From: Rhynchopus sp. YZ270_cl-10 | Lineage: Eukaryota; Euglenozoa; Diplonemea; Diplonemida; Diplonemidae | NCBI GenBank assembly: GCA_964035575.1 | Contig: OZ037913.1 | Coordinates: 62,001-126,000, forward strand | DNA: 64,000 nt | Direction: 5' to 3' | Shown: positions 55,870 through 64,000 of the stretch, piece by piece | Position numbering within the stretch: position 1 is the first letter of the stretch | Layout: each line of letters starts with the position of its first letter | The notes under the pieces: model-generated | Seen by the model: only the letters and a program-made list of their open reading frames with translations | Database searches by the model: none | What the model was told of the DNA's origin: nothing | Translations under genes and position numbers: made by a program

Positions 55870-56070
55870 CAGAGTTAGTGAGAGCTCGTGAGAGCCTGTG
55901 AGAGCTTGTGAGAGCCTGTGAGAGCTTAGTGAGAGTTAGTGAGAGCTGTGAGAGCCTGTGAGACCTTGTGAGAGCCTGTGAGAGCTTGTGAGAGCTTAGT
56001 GAGAGTCTGTGAGAGCCTGTGAGAGCCTGTGAGACCTTGTGAGAGCCTGTGAGAGCTTACTGAGAGCTAA
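55870..56070. repeat. Degenerate minisatellite (GTGAGAGCYT)n, right block
   Basis: Continues the left block. The two flank the 9-bp array and about 150 bp of unique sequence. Confidence 0.9.
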
Positions 56071-56284
56071 TAAAAAAATCTCTCCCCGTTCATAGATCAC
56101 CCAAATTAGCTTTGACAATGAAGAGAAAATAATTTAAAAACAAAAACAAAAAAAGGTCAGAGAAAACCCAAAGGGGGGGCTCTCGTTCTCTCTAATAATT
56201 TACCCTTCCCCCCATCTTCCCCTCCCTCCTAATCTAAAATATCAACAAATTGGTAATGAGACAACACCATAAGACCCTGAATGA

Positions 56285-58297
56285 TCAGTGTAAGATGTAA
56301 GGGTGTTTGAGAAGTGCGGTTGCTGTCAGCCTGTCTTGTGGCTTCCGTTCGAAACATGAGTTCATAAAATCAAGCAGTTGGTGGTCCTCTATCCCCTCTG
56401 GGAAGGGGGGTGGCCCTGCTGCATTTGCGATGTGGTACAGGATCTCCCATGGGCTGTCGGTCTGGATGCACCCCCACGGGGTTTCCCCAAGCATTTCTAT
56501 CACGGTACAGCCAAGCGACCAGATGTCGCATTCCGTGCCGTAAGCACCCTCCTGTGGCGAGATGACCTCAGGCGCCATCCAGAACGGCGTCCCCACCATC
56601 GTGCTGGTGCCCACGCGGCCCTCAGGGCGGAACTCGTCTAGCATTTTGCTACAGCCAAAGTCTGACAACTTGATGCAGCCCTCCTTCGTGACAAGGAGGT
56701 TGGCACCCTTGATGTCTCTGTGCACAACAGGCTCCGGAAGGCCGTGCAAGTATTCAATGCCAAGCAGCACCTGTCGGATGTACGTGCGCATCACAGAGGG
56801 AACAAGGCGTTTTGCATCCATGTTCTGCACCAGCTCCGCAACAGTACCGTTGCTGCAGAGCTCCAGATAGATCTGCAGCTGTTGCTCCTCAGTGTTGAAG
56901 CTGTGCCCAAGGTACTGAATGATGTTCGGGTGGCTCAGCCCCTCCATCACCGCAAACTCAGACGCGAACGCATCCTGTGCTGACTGGTCCGGCAGCGTGC
57001 TGAGGTCTATCACCTTGACAGCAACCTGCTCTGCGTTCTCCAGCTGCCCCATGTACACAGTCCCGAAGCAGCCCTTGCCCAGGGGACGTCCGACACGCAC
57101 CCACCGCGTCAGGAGGCAGTGCCGCTCCGTCTCCGTAAGGGCAGCAATAGGAACGTCGACCTCCCCATGTGTGCTGCCAAGGTCTCTGTCGCGCGACTCT
57201 ATTGTGTTGTTGAGGTTAGTTGCGACAGTGTTCGAGCCAAGCAGGGCCGTGAAGTCGCCGTGGTGCACAAGCCACGTGTCGCGCAGCACCGATGCGAACA
57301 ATGCCTCAAATGCGTGTGCACGTTCCCGACAGATGGCATGTATCTTGCAGCTCATTTCGCTCTTGGGGGAGTGAAGAGACCGCACTGACTGTGCAGGTGT
57401 AGTGGGGGCTGTCCTCCCGTGGCTCTTCCCAGAGTCGTGTCCACGTGATGACGTCTCCGACTGCGAAGGTGTCATCCCAAAGGACGAAACAGAGTTGAGC
57501 CACAGTACTGACGCCCACGGGTCAGACGGTACTTCGGGGAGCGGGTGGCGCACAGGATCCATGGAACGGAGCTTGCGGAAGCAGTGGCACATCTCTGCAT
57601 CTGAGCGGCGCACGCTCCATGCTCGGCGTGGGACGTCGCTGCCTGCCTGCGCAGTGAGCACAGAAATGTCATAGGCACCCAGGTCAGGGTCGTCATCGTC
57701 GCTGTCGCCCTCAGAGTCCGACAGCGACAGTGGTGCTGTGTTGGTTGTGCCCTCGAGCCCAGATGGACCCCTGTTGAGGTGATGCACGCGCACCAACACC
57801 CGTCCGCTCTGCAGCACCGAACGCGGCGTGAGTTGGCGTGAATAAACATTGTTCGACGGCGCGATTGAGCTCGCATCAGACTGCGCAGACGACACAGCAC
57901 TACGGTCGGCAGCAGCAGAGAGATAGGCACGCCCTGTGGACTGCTCTGTGTCTATGGCGAAGAGGAGGTTCGACAGCGACCTGTTGTTGCGTGAAGATTG
58001 TTTCCGCGAGCGCTCTGTGTCGTGTTCCGACGAGGCCAGTGCAGGTGGGGTGGCTGTGCGCACAGATGCCTGTCGCTGCATCTGCAGTAGCTCTGTCTGC
58101 AGCTGCTCTTCGCGTTCGTGCTGCGGTGTAGGATGCGTCACAGACATGACGGGTGCACGCTTCGGTGACGCAGGTACGACAGGACCATTGAAACCTGCTC
58201 GTATTATAGGGTTCTTCCTTGGACCTTTCCCCTTAAGGGCACTTCGACGTCTCCCTGCATCGTGCGATGTGTTTGGAGTGCTGCTGCAGCACCCCAT
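56285..58297 (-). CDS. MAP3K-like (STE11 group) protein kinase with dual-acylation N-terminus
   Basis: 670 residues from MGCCSSTPN, a myristoylation site followed by two Cys for palmitoylation. Residues 15-395 are Ser/Arg-rich and largely disordered. The kinase domain spans about 400-668: 'PLGKGCFGTVYMG', VAVKV (Lys428), 'LSHPNIIQYLGH', HRDIKGANLLV (Asp528), DFG (546-548), 'VGTPFWMAPEVI' and 'CDIWSLGCTVIEML'. 'HRDIKGAN' with 'GTPFWMAPE' is typical of MEKK-type MAP3Ks. It probably starts a MAP kinase cascade from a membrane. A very strong acceptor (tttctttcccccccag) ends 50 nt upstream. The frame stays open through 23 more codons to that point. The 9-bp minisatellite lies about 570 bp beyond its stop codon. 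Confidence 0.92.
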   Translation of the reverse strand: MGCCSSTPNTSHDAGRRRSALKGKGPRKNPIIRAGFNGPVVPASPKRAPVMSVTHPTPQHEREEQLQTELLQMQRQASVRTATPPALASSEHDTERSRKQSSRNNRSLSNLLFAIDTEQSTGRAYLSAAADRSAVSSAQSDASSIAPSNNVYSRQLTPRSVLQSGRVLVRVHHLNRGPSGLEGTTNTAPLSLSDSEGDSDDDDPDLGAYDISVLTAQAGSDVPRRAWSVRRSDAEMCHCFRKLRSMDPVRHPLPEVPSDPWASVLWLNSVSSFGMTPSQSETSSRGHDSGKSHGRTAPTTPAQSVRSLHSPKSEMSCKIHAICRERAHAFEALFASVLRDTWLVHHGDFTALLGSNTVATNLNNTIESRDRDLGSTHGEVDVPIAALTETERHCLLTRWVRVGRPLGKGCFGTVYMGQLENAEQVAVKVIDLSTLPDQSAQDAFASEFAVMEGLSHPNIIQYLGHSFNTEEQQLQIYLELCSNGTVAELVQNMDAKRLVPSVMRTYIRQVLLGIEYLHGLPEPVVHRDIKGANLLVTKEGCIKLSDFGCSKMLDEFRPEGRVGTSTMVGTPFWMAPEVISPQEGAYGTECDIWSLGCTVIEMLGETPWGCIQTDSPWEILYHIANAAGPPPFPEGIEDHQLLDFMNSCFERKPQDRLTATALLKHPYILH

Positions 58298-58373
58298 AGA
58301 CACGTGTAATACTCTAGGAGGGGCAGGTGGTGGTGGTGGTGGGATGTCTGGGGGGGAAAGAAACAAAGAATAA

Positions 58374-58503
58374 GTTCAGGCCAACCAGAAAAGTGTGATG
58401 ATCTTGAAGACAACGTCCGAGAACAGCGCGTAGTCCTCCGTGCCACGTCTCCGTCAAAGTCGACGTACAGCATCAGGGTGCCGGCAGTCGCGGGATAACT
58501 CAC
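58374..58503 (-). other. Coding-like fragment or 5' leader sequence of the MAP3K gene
   Basis: On the minus strand 'YPATAGTLMLYVDFDGD' and, one frame over, 'EDYALFSDVVFKIITLFWLA' followed by a stop show the GC-ending codon use of real genes. This could be the frameshifted 3' end of a dead gene. It could also lie in a short 5' intron: GTGAGT at 58494 with the acceptor at 58348 would join MSYAASVTEEGMSG in frame to the kinase. GTGAGT is unlike the GTAT donors seen elsewhere. Confidence 0.3.
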
Positions 58504-60999
58504 AGCCAGACATTCCTTCTTCCGTTACGCTCGCTGCGTATGACATGATGAGTCAAGACAAGACTTGCTGACGGCTGTCTCTACCTTCTGCACCCCTCTA
58601 AGCTACCGCAGCAGGGCAGGACACACTGCCGCCCAAGGTAACGATACCCGCTGCCATCACTGCAGCATCACCACAGAGCACATCGGATGCGTGGAAACCG
58701 TCGCGAGAAGCGCGCAGCTCCTTTTACGTCCGCCCTACCGTGAGGGGGTGTATGTTTTCCTCTAGGCTGTACATCACACCCCTATGCGATAGGTAGGGTC
58801 GACACACAGGATGCGCCTCTTGCTCCAAAGTACTTTGCATGCCCAACCACCCTCCCACGTCACACCACACCGATATTCCACATCAAGACCACATGCCATG
58901 TATACTACACTAAGAACACACCGGAGGGACGTCAAAAGTTTGTGGGGAAGGGAAGGTTTAGAAAAAAATACGGAAAGTTATGATGTTTGGTAATTCAGTT
59001 TGTACTATGACTTGCCCGCAGGAAGGGGTGGTGTGTAGGGCTGTATCCCTTGCCCTGATCAGGTGTGCGAACAAAGAAAAACTCGAAAGAATGCAAGAGA
59101 GATCCAACTTGGTGCCGTTAACAAAAACGGTTGCGAATGGAAAATACAACCAAGGTGCAGGTACAGTTGGTTTATGGTAAAAATAACTTCTGAGACACAA
59201 GCAATGACCAGTATCAAAGGAAAACGTGGAAGGTGGATGTGCCCCACGTGCACACATCAAATGAGAAGAGCGTGGCCTAACATGACCTGGATGTCTCAAT
59301 GGGGAATTCTTAGAAAAGAGAATTCATCTTCCAGGGAGAGCCACTGCCTTCCGGGTGGAAAGACTTCCCTCCAAAAACCTGTCTTCCAATGTTATGGTAA
59401 AGCATGCCAACATGCGTTAGATCATAAAAAACGTAAAGAGAAAACTTGGTAAGAGCCTAAGCCTCACGTGAGTTAGTCCAGTCACCAATAAAAGAATAGG
59501 AAAACCAGACACTTTACGTTTGAAAAAAAAAAATACACCTAAATTTAGCAGTGCTTCAAAACGCTACAGAAAAGCGAAGAGGAAACAAATCGGGGGAAAA
59601 AAGAAGGGAAAAAAAAAAAAAAAGGGTAAAATTAAAATGAGAAAGAGTGGCGAATAATTGTATCAAATAACAAAAAATTTAAAAATAGAAAACGACTTCA
59701 GGATATGACAGTTAAATGAAATAAAGAAAACACTTTTTCGTTTATCGCACCCGCAAAAGGTTTGTGTTTTTCACTGATGAATGTGAGTGATGTTAGTGGA
59801 AAACCAATACGCTAAAGCGGGCACGCACCATCCGTCGTTTTCCATTTCTATTCGTCAATGCTTGATAACACAAAAATAAAAACACCTGCGGGTAAGCCTG
59901 CAGGCCATCGAACCGCGAAGGTGAGGTATTTCAGTGTTGTATGTTATTCCTATCCCACTGTGCCACGGGGAAAAAGATTGGGTCTTTTGTTTGTGCGCTC
60001 AAAGCCGGAAAACAAAAAAGTGAAAAAAATGTGTCAAACTGAAGGTATGGTTGTTGTGGTTAATTGAGTACTCAAAGAACAAGCAAGCTTTCTGTCTTTT
60101 TTCAATCCGTTTTGTTTGCCCTGCAGCGTTGCCTTGTTTTATCAAAAAGAAAAATGTGGTGTCGTGGAGCGCATCCTCGGGTGTCCACACTCATACAACC
60201 AAGTTTCCAACAAACAAACAAAAAACTTGAAAGATGAATGTGCACACGCAGAAAAAAGGAAGGAAAGGAAAAAAGAAGACGGGGCAGGGGAGCCTTGTCA
60301 CGACCACCAAAGTCCTGGGCTGGACATTAAATTGCAGTTGAGGGTAAAAGGTGGTGGGACGGCTTCCCCACACAGTAAAAGGCAGTAGTGGGGAAAATGG
60401 TTAGGTGCCTCTGTAATGTCAAGCCACTCCCAAAAGGAGAGAAACGGCACCACAGATATCACGGATATCTGGCTTCGCCGCAGCAGTAAGAAGCGAGGGA
60501 AGTCCCAAAGTTTTTTTAAAAAAAAAAAGAAAAAAGGCAATTAACCTGAAAGTTAACTCAGGTGTTGCTGACCAACAAATAATGAAGGGAGGACTGCCAT
60601 CAATACAATCAATACCCCCTTCCACCCTCCCCTCCCCAAATATCCACATAGTAAATCTACTTGTGGCGGAATGGACAACAAAGAGAGAGTCACTTCTACA
60701 AGCGACATCCTCTCACGTTGCTCCAAAAAAAAAAAAGACAACAACAACAACAACCACTCGACTGAAACATCAAATTACCGCGCCCCCCTCCCCCTTGTGG
60801 TATCCACAATCACCAAAAGAGACAGTAGATACTTTGTGACGCAACGTCATCTTCGAAAGGTTGATTTACAACAACAACAAAAAGACAGAATTTTTTTGAG
60901 GTCAATGGGACATAAACCTCACTGACACGAAAAAGAAGGGGGAAAAAAACTCAGCTACCCCCCCCCCAATCCCCATCCCCATCCCCCCGCCCATCCACG
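58504..60999. other. Intergenic region
   Basis: 58565-58765 has GC-rich sequence with a short plus-strand frame I do not recognise. The CTAAGC hairpin motif lies at 59449-59485, and a partial repeat copy at 59180-59210. No supported gene. Confidence 0.4.
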
Positions 61000-62115
61000 T
61001 TATACAACTGTAGTGCTTGGGTCGTGTTTTTTATTCCAGGCTCGGGCGTTGTGTGGGAGATGGGTTGGGGGATCGGATACGTTGCTATGTACGGAAGACG
61101 CTTTGAAGCGGCCAAAGTCGGGTCCTTCCTTTCGTCTCAGCAGATGAAGCTCCTCTTCTAACGCTTTGACGCGGTCGGCAAGAACTGCATCCACGTCTGT
61201 GGCGACGAGCTCTTCAGACAGAGTATCGTCACCTTCCTTTGCGTCTTTCTTGCTCTTGTAGTTAATATACACCGTGAACACAGAGAGGAGCAGACCCTGT
61301 ACACAAGCCCCTGTCCACACCCCGACCCAACCGAACATTCCCCCAAGTAGGGTCACAACAGTCTCGCCGTTCTTATGCTCAACGTAACCAACCTTGAAAG
61401 TTGCAGCCGAAATAAGTATGTGAAGCGAAGTGTACTCCGAAGGGACCTGGCGTTCAAACTGTGAATAGCTGAACGTCGATGAATTGACCACCGTGCCGTT
61501 GACAAACTCCTCCTGTGAGAGAGAAAAGGACATCGCCGCGATATGGTTGCTTGCAACAAACATTGGAGACCCAAGGTCGCGTATGCCTGCCGTCCCGTCT
61601 TTAACCTTCCTCACACCTTGGTCGTCGACCACCGGAATGAAGTTCCCGATAAAAGGCAAAGAATAGTTAATCTCGCACTGTGAGATATTCGTAACAGGTG
61701 CGTACGGTGGTTCCAGCGACACTACTAAGTAATCCACAAACGCAACCTCCAATTGGCTTTTGAACTTCAGTCCCAAGTTCCGAAACTTTGTGCTATTCAA
61801 AAATTCGCTGGCCACCGGCTGCCCATCAAAGGTAAAATCGTGTGTCTCGAGGGCCTCCATGCAAGGAATAGAGGCGTTGTGCTGAGGGGATTGAAATAAA
61901 CACGACGTTGCTTGCCACTTGCATTTCATGCCTACGTCACTCTCCAACGCAATCCATGGGATACTCAGTTCATCAACGGACTTCTGTGTAATGTTGCTTT
62001 TCTCCTTCCGACCCGTGTCCATGTACTCCACCATCATATCATACAGCATGAAAAGGACGATGCCCCACATCAGCACTGAAACAACAACCGCCGATATTTC
62101 CTTCTTGTTAAGCAT
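61000..62115 (-). CDS. Two-pass membrane protein with large ectodomain (ENaC/ASC-like layout, unidentified)
   Basis: 371 residues. Residues 7-27 and about 262-285 are transmembrane helices. Between them lies an ectodomain with four Cys (65, 72, 85, 147) and seven N-glycosylation sequons (e.g. NIT41, NAS80, NST107, NYS150). The cytosolic tail has a short coiled coil (305-328). The segment before and in the second helix, 'VVTLLGGMFGWVGVWTGA', resembles the 'GG.lGl..G.S' entry of DEG/ENaC-type channels and of similar protist membrane proteins, but overall identity is not visible, so a channel role is only a guess. The start was chosen at MLNKKE because an acceptor (taccccctcctgcag) ends 30 nt before it; the frame is open 45 codons further. 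Confidence 0.8.
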   Translation of the reverse strand: MLNKKEISAVVVSVLMWGIVLFMLYDMMVEYMDTGRKEKSNITQKSVDELSIPWIALESDVGMKCKWQATSCLFQSPQHNASIPCMEALETHDFTFDGQPVASEFLNSTKFRNLGLKFKSQLEVAFVDYLVVSLEPPYAPVTNISQCEINYSLPFIGNFIPVVDDQGVRKVKDGTAGIRDLGSPMFVASNHIAAMSFSLSQEEFVNGTVVNSSTFSYSQFERQVPSEYTSLHILISAATFKVGYVEHKNGETVVTLLGGMFGWVGVWTGACVQGLLLSVFTVYINYKSKKDAKEGDDTLSEELVATDVDAVLADRVKALEEELHLLRRKEGPDFGRFKASSVHSNVSDPPTHLPHNARAWNKKHDPSTTVV

Positions 62116-62510
62116 TGTTTGAGGGGTATTATATAACACAGTATTCTGCAGGAGGGGGTAAAGTGGGCAAAGGGGCACAAAGTATGAAAAAAATAAAAAG
62201 AAAACAAGGGGGGTGAGACGAAGAACTTTGTGCAAACTAGACATTAACACCTGCCAAGTGATCTTAAAAACATCAGAGAAAAAACTAGTCTTTAGTGTTG
62301 AATACAGTCAAAAAGGGTGACGCAACGTGCAAGGATTCAAGGGCAAATACTACTAGACAGGATCTTAAATTTGGCTTTCTTTTTGCCTCTTTTCATATCA
62401 GACTAGGTGTCGCGAATAAAAATGCTTGATTTCTCTCAATAAAGTTGACGGTGTTGAAAACACTTCGCAGGTTAGAATGGGCAGTTAAGGGTTAAACACC
62501 GCACCGACTA

Positions 62511-63520
62511 AAGGGGGGGTGGACCTATTATCCGGGTAGACCTATTATCCCTAGGATAATAGGTCCCCCTGTTTTGGAGTTAAATTTTAACTTTTTAACT
62601 TTTGGGATGGTAAAAAAAATTTTATTAAAAATTTGGGGTGGGATTCTGGCGTTCGGCCAGTTTGCGTGCTCGCTTTCATGCCGGTTTTGCCAGCGCAGGC
62701 TGCAGCAAGGCCATCTTCCTTCCTGGCGTTGCAGCTGGGGCAGAGGGTCTGAGGATGATGGTGGGGCTGGTTGGGCAGGTTGGGCTGCTTGTACTTCTGC
62801 TGCTGGGGCATCTATCTCCATCACCTCAGAGTCCACAGGGCTGTCTGGCTGCTCCACCTCCAAGACCTCTTCCTTCACCTGCAGCAGCTCCTCCTTCACC
62901 TCCCCTTTGCGCACCTTTGCCTTGTGCGTTGAACATCGCGTCCAGGCGCTTTTTTCCCTTAGGGAGGGCTTTTGGTGGCTTTGCTGCCAAAAGCTCGCAT
63001 CGTCGTCCTCAGTCTCGTCGTCTTCAATCACCATCACGGCCTCCCTGTGAGTTTCCAGAGGTTCCGCAACACGTTAGCTAGCGCCGCAGGCGCACGGTAC
63101 GCTACTTTTTCTTTCGCCATGCTGCATTCCCCCATTCCGGTTAAATTGAAGAAAATTGTCCCCTACGAGTAGAATTCTGTGGGGGGGTAGGTGAGAGGCG
63201 GGTCGGAGCCCCCGCCCCTCACCTACCCCCACCCCAGCCCCAATCCAAAACCCAAATTACCTCCGTATGGACACGTATGGATTCTACCTTTTCAAAAATA
63301 ATTCACGTATGGATTTCCATACGTTCCACACGTGGAGCGTATCTCTGGTTTACAGGATTGTGCATGTTTAAGGGTAAAAAGGGGGGGAAAGAGTGACCGG
63401 GATAGCAGCGGGATAACAGCGGGATAGCAGCGGGATAATAACAATTTTTAATCGACTTAAAATTTGGTCTGAAAGCGAAAATCTGAAATTTTAGGGTGGA
63501 TAATAGGTCCACCGTCCCTT
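62511..63520. mobile_element. TA-flanked inverted-repeat element K
   Basis: The ends are AAGGG..GGTGGACCTATTATCC and the complement, with TA at 62509-62510 and 63521-63522. A second inverted ACCTATTATCC pair lies just inside the left end. On the minus strand 62620-63045 is an open, acidic frame ('VIEDDETEDDDASFWQQ', 'EELLQVKEEVLEVEQPDSP') that runs into the left end; it may be a captured host exon or an element protein, family unknown. The inside also has the GTACCGT hairpin motif (63081-63104), a 20-bp hairpin (63183-63230) and GGGATAGCAGC tandem units (about 63400-63437). Confidence 0.75.
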
Positions 63521-63853
63521 TACGCAAACGACTGCACCGAGACACTAACAAGCACGATCGAATGAGGGGTATGGCTTTTTTGCGAGTCCTCGCTTACTGG
63601 CAGGTTCGATTGCCGGATGAAACTTTTGAAAACAACGCACACACCTACCATGGAGGAATGGATCAGTTCGCATCTGGTTCATTGGTGTATCTAGTGCGCT
63701 CTATCATAATATTCTGGATGCGCAAACCATCACATACCCTGTGTGATTTGGGTAGTCGGTGGTGCCCTGAGTTCCTGTGGATAGTTATACCTATACTTAC
63801 GATACTGTAACCGGACTCTCCCTTATACTTCCTTCAAAGATAAGATGAAAAAT

Positions 63854-64000
63854 TTAGAAAAAATGGTCGTACCAGAATTTAGCACTGACTACCGGATTTC
63901 CACACTCACAAAGTCTAACTAGGTCATCTTCTTCCACACACTCCAGGAACCAAAGACCTCGCCTGAGAACACTCTCTCGTATCCACTTATCTTGAGTCTC
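63854..64000 (-). CDS. Possible C-terminal end of a further gene (runs off right edge)
   Basis: The minus frame is open from the window edge for 48 codons to a TAA at 63854-63856: 'LRRGLWFLECVEEDDLVRLC', then 'ECGNPVVSAKFWYDHFF'. The composition is protein-like, but the piece is short, codon use is not strongly GC-ending, and I recognise no family. Confidence 0.3.
   Translation of the reverse strand, partial: ETQDKWIRESVLRRGLWFLECVEEDDLVRLCECGNPVVSAKFWYDHFF

Noticed and set aside
59449-59485. Spliced-leader RNA gene at the GGTAAGAGCCTAAGCC-type motif
   Set aside because: No defined exon, Sm site or tandem array; no leader sequence could be verified in the window.

Overview
This is nuclear DNA from a microbial eukaryote, probably one with a flagellum. 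The evidence is spliced GT-AG genes, a beta-tubulin, ribosomal protein eL14, a USP-family deubiquitinase, protein kinases and a SPEF1/CLAMP-type calponin-homology protein that in other organisms is axonemal. Coding regions are GC-rich. The DNA between them and the introns are AT-rich, full of homopolymer runs, and crowded with small transposon-like repeats. I cannot name the species. All 13 recognised coding regions lie on the minus strand, and in nine of them a likely 3' splice site ends 0-50 nt upstream of the start codon. This would fit directional, polycistronic transcription with spliced-leader addition (euglenozoan- or dinoflagellate-like), but 5'UTR introns are an alternative.

Layout (all genes minus strand). 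1-3116: membrane/secreted protein with PA-like and LamG domains, running off the left edge. 3459-7976: large TPR (kinesin-light-chain-type) protein. 7986-11990: gene-free, with a hAT-type element. 11991-15175: ubiquitin hydrolase (2 exons). 17242-17892: SPEF1-like protein. 18883-21806: NAP/SET histone chaperone (2 exons around an intron made mostly of a piggyBac-like element). 24366-27683: ML-domain lipid-binding protein (predicted 2 exons around a nest of elements). 30469-32073: CAMK/SNF1-like kinase with an acylation signal. 32960-34300: beta-tubulin. 34590-35441: tandem R1/R2 repeats. 35581-39780: IQ-motif protein. 41388-46107: eL14 in four exons. 46108-56284: 10 kb of repeats and elements. 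56285-58297: MAP3K-like kinase. 61000-62115: two-pass membrane protein. 62511-63520: another element. 63854-64000: possible C-terminal end of a further gene.

The most unusual feature is a set of TA-flanked inverted-repeat elements stacked edge to edge. Two giant foldbacks (P1 25129-26325, P2 43237-44424) have gapless arms of about 557 and 541 bp. The arms are nearly identical within each element, yet the two elements have clearly diverged from each other. A second element (B1, B2) abuts the same side of each foldback, sharing a single TA. P2 sits in intron 3 of the eL14 gene and P1 in the predicted intron of the ML gene, so pre-mRNAs of two host genes would carry long double-stranded hairpins. 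Other small repeats (the I/H elements and a GTTCCGC-type hairpin family) also show arms that change together between copies.
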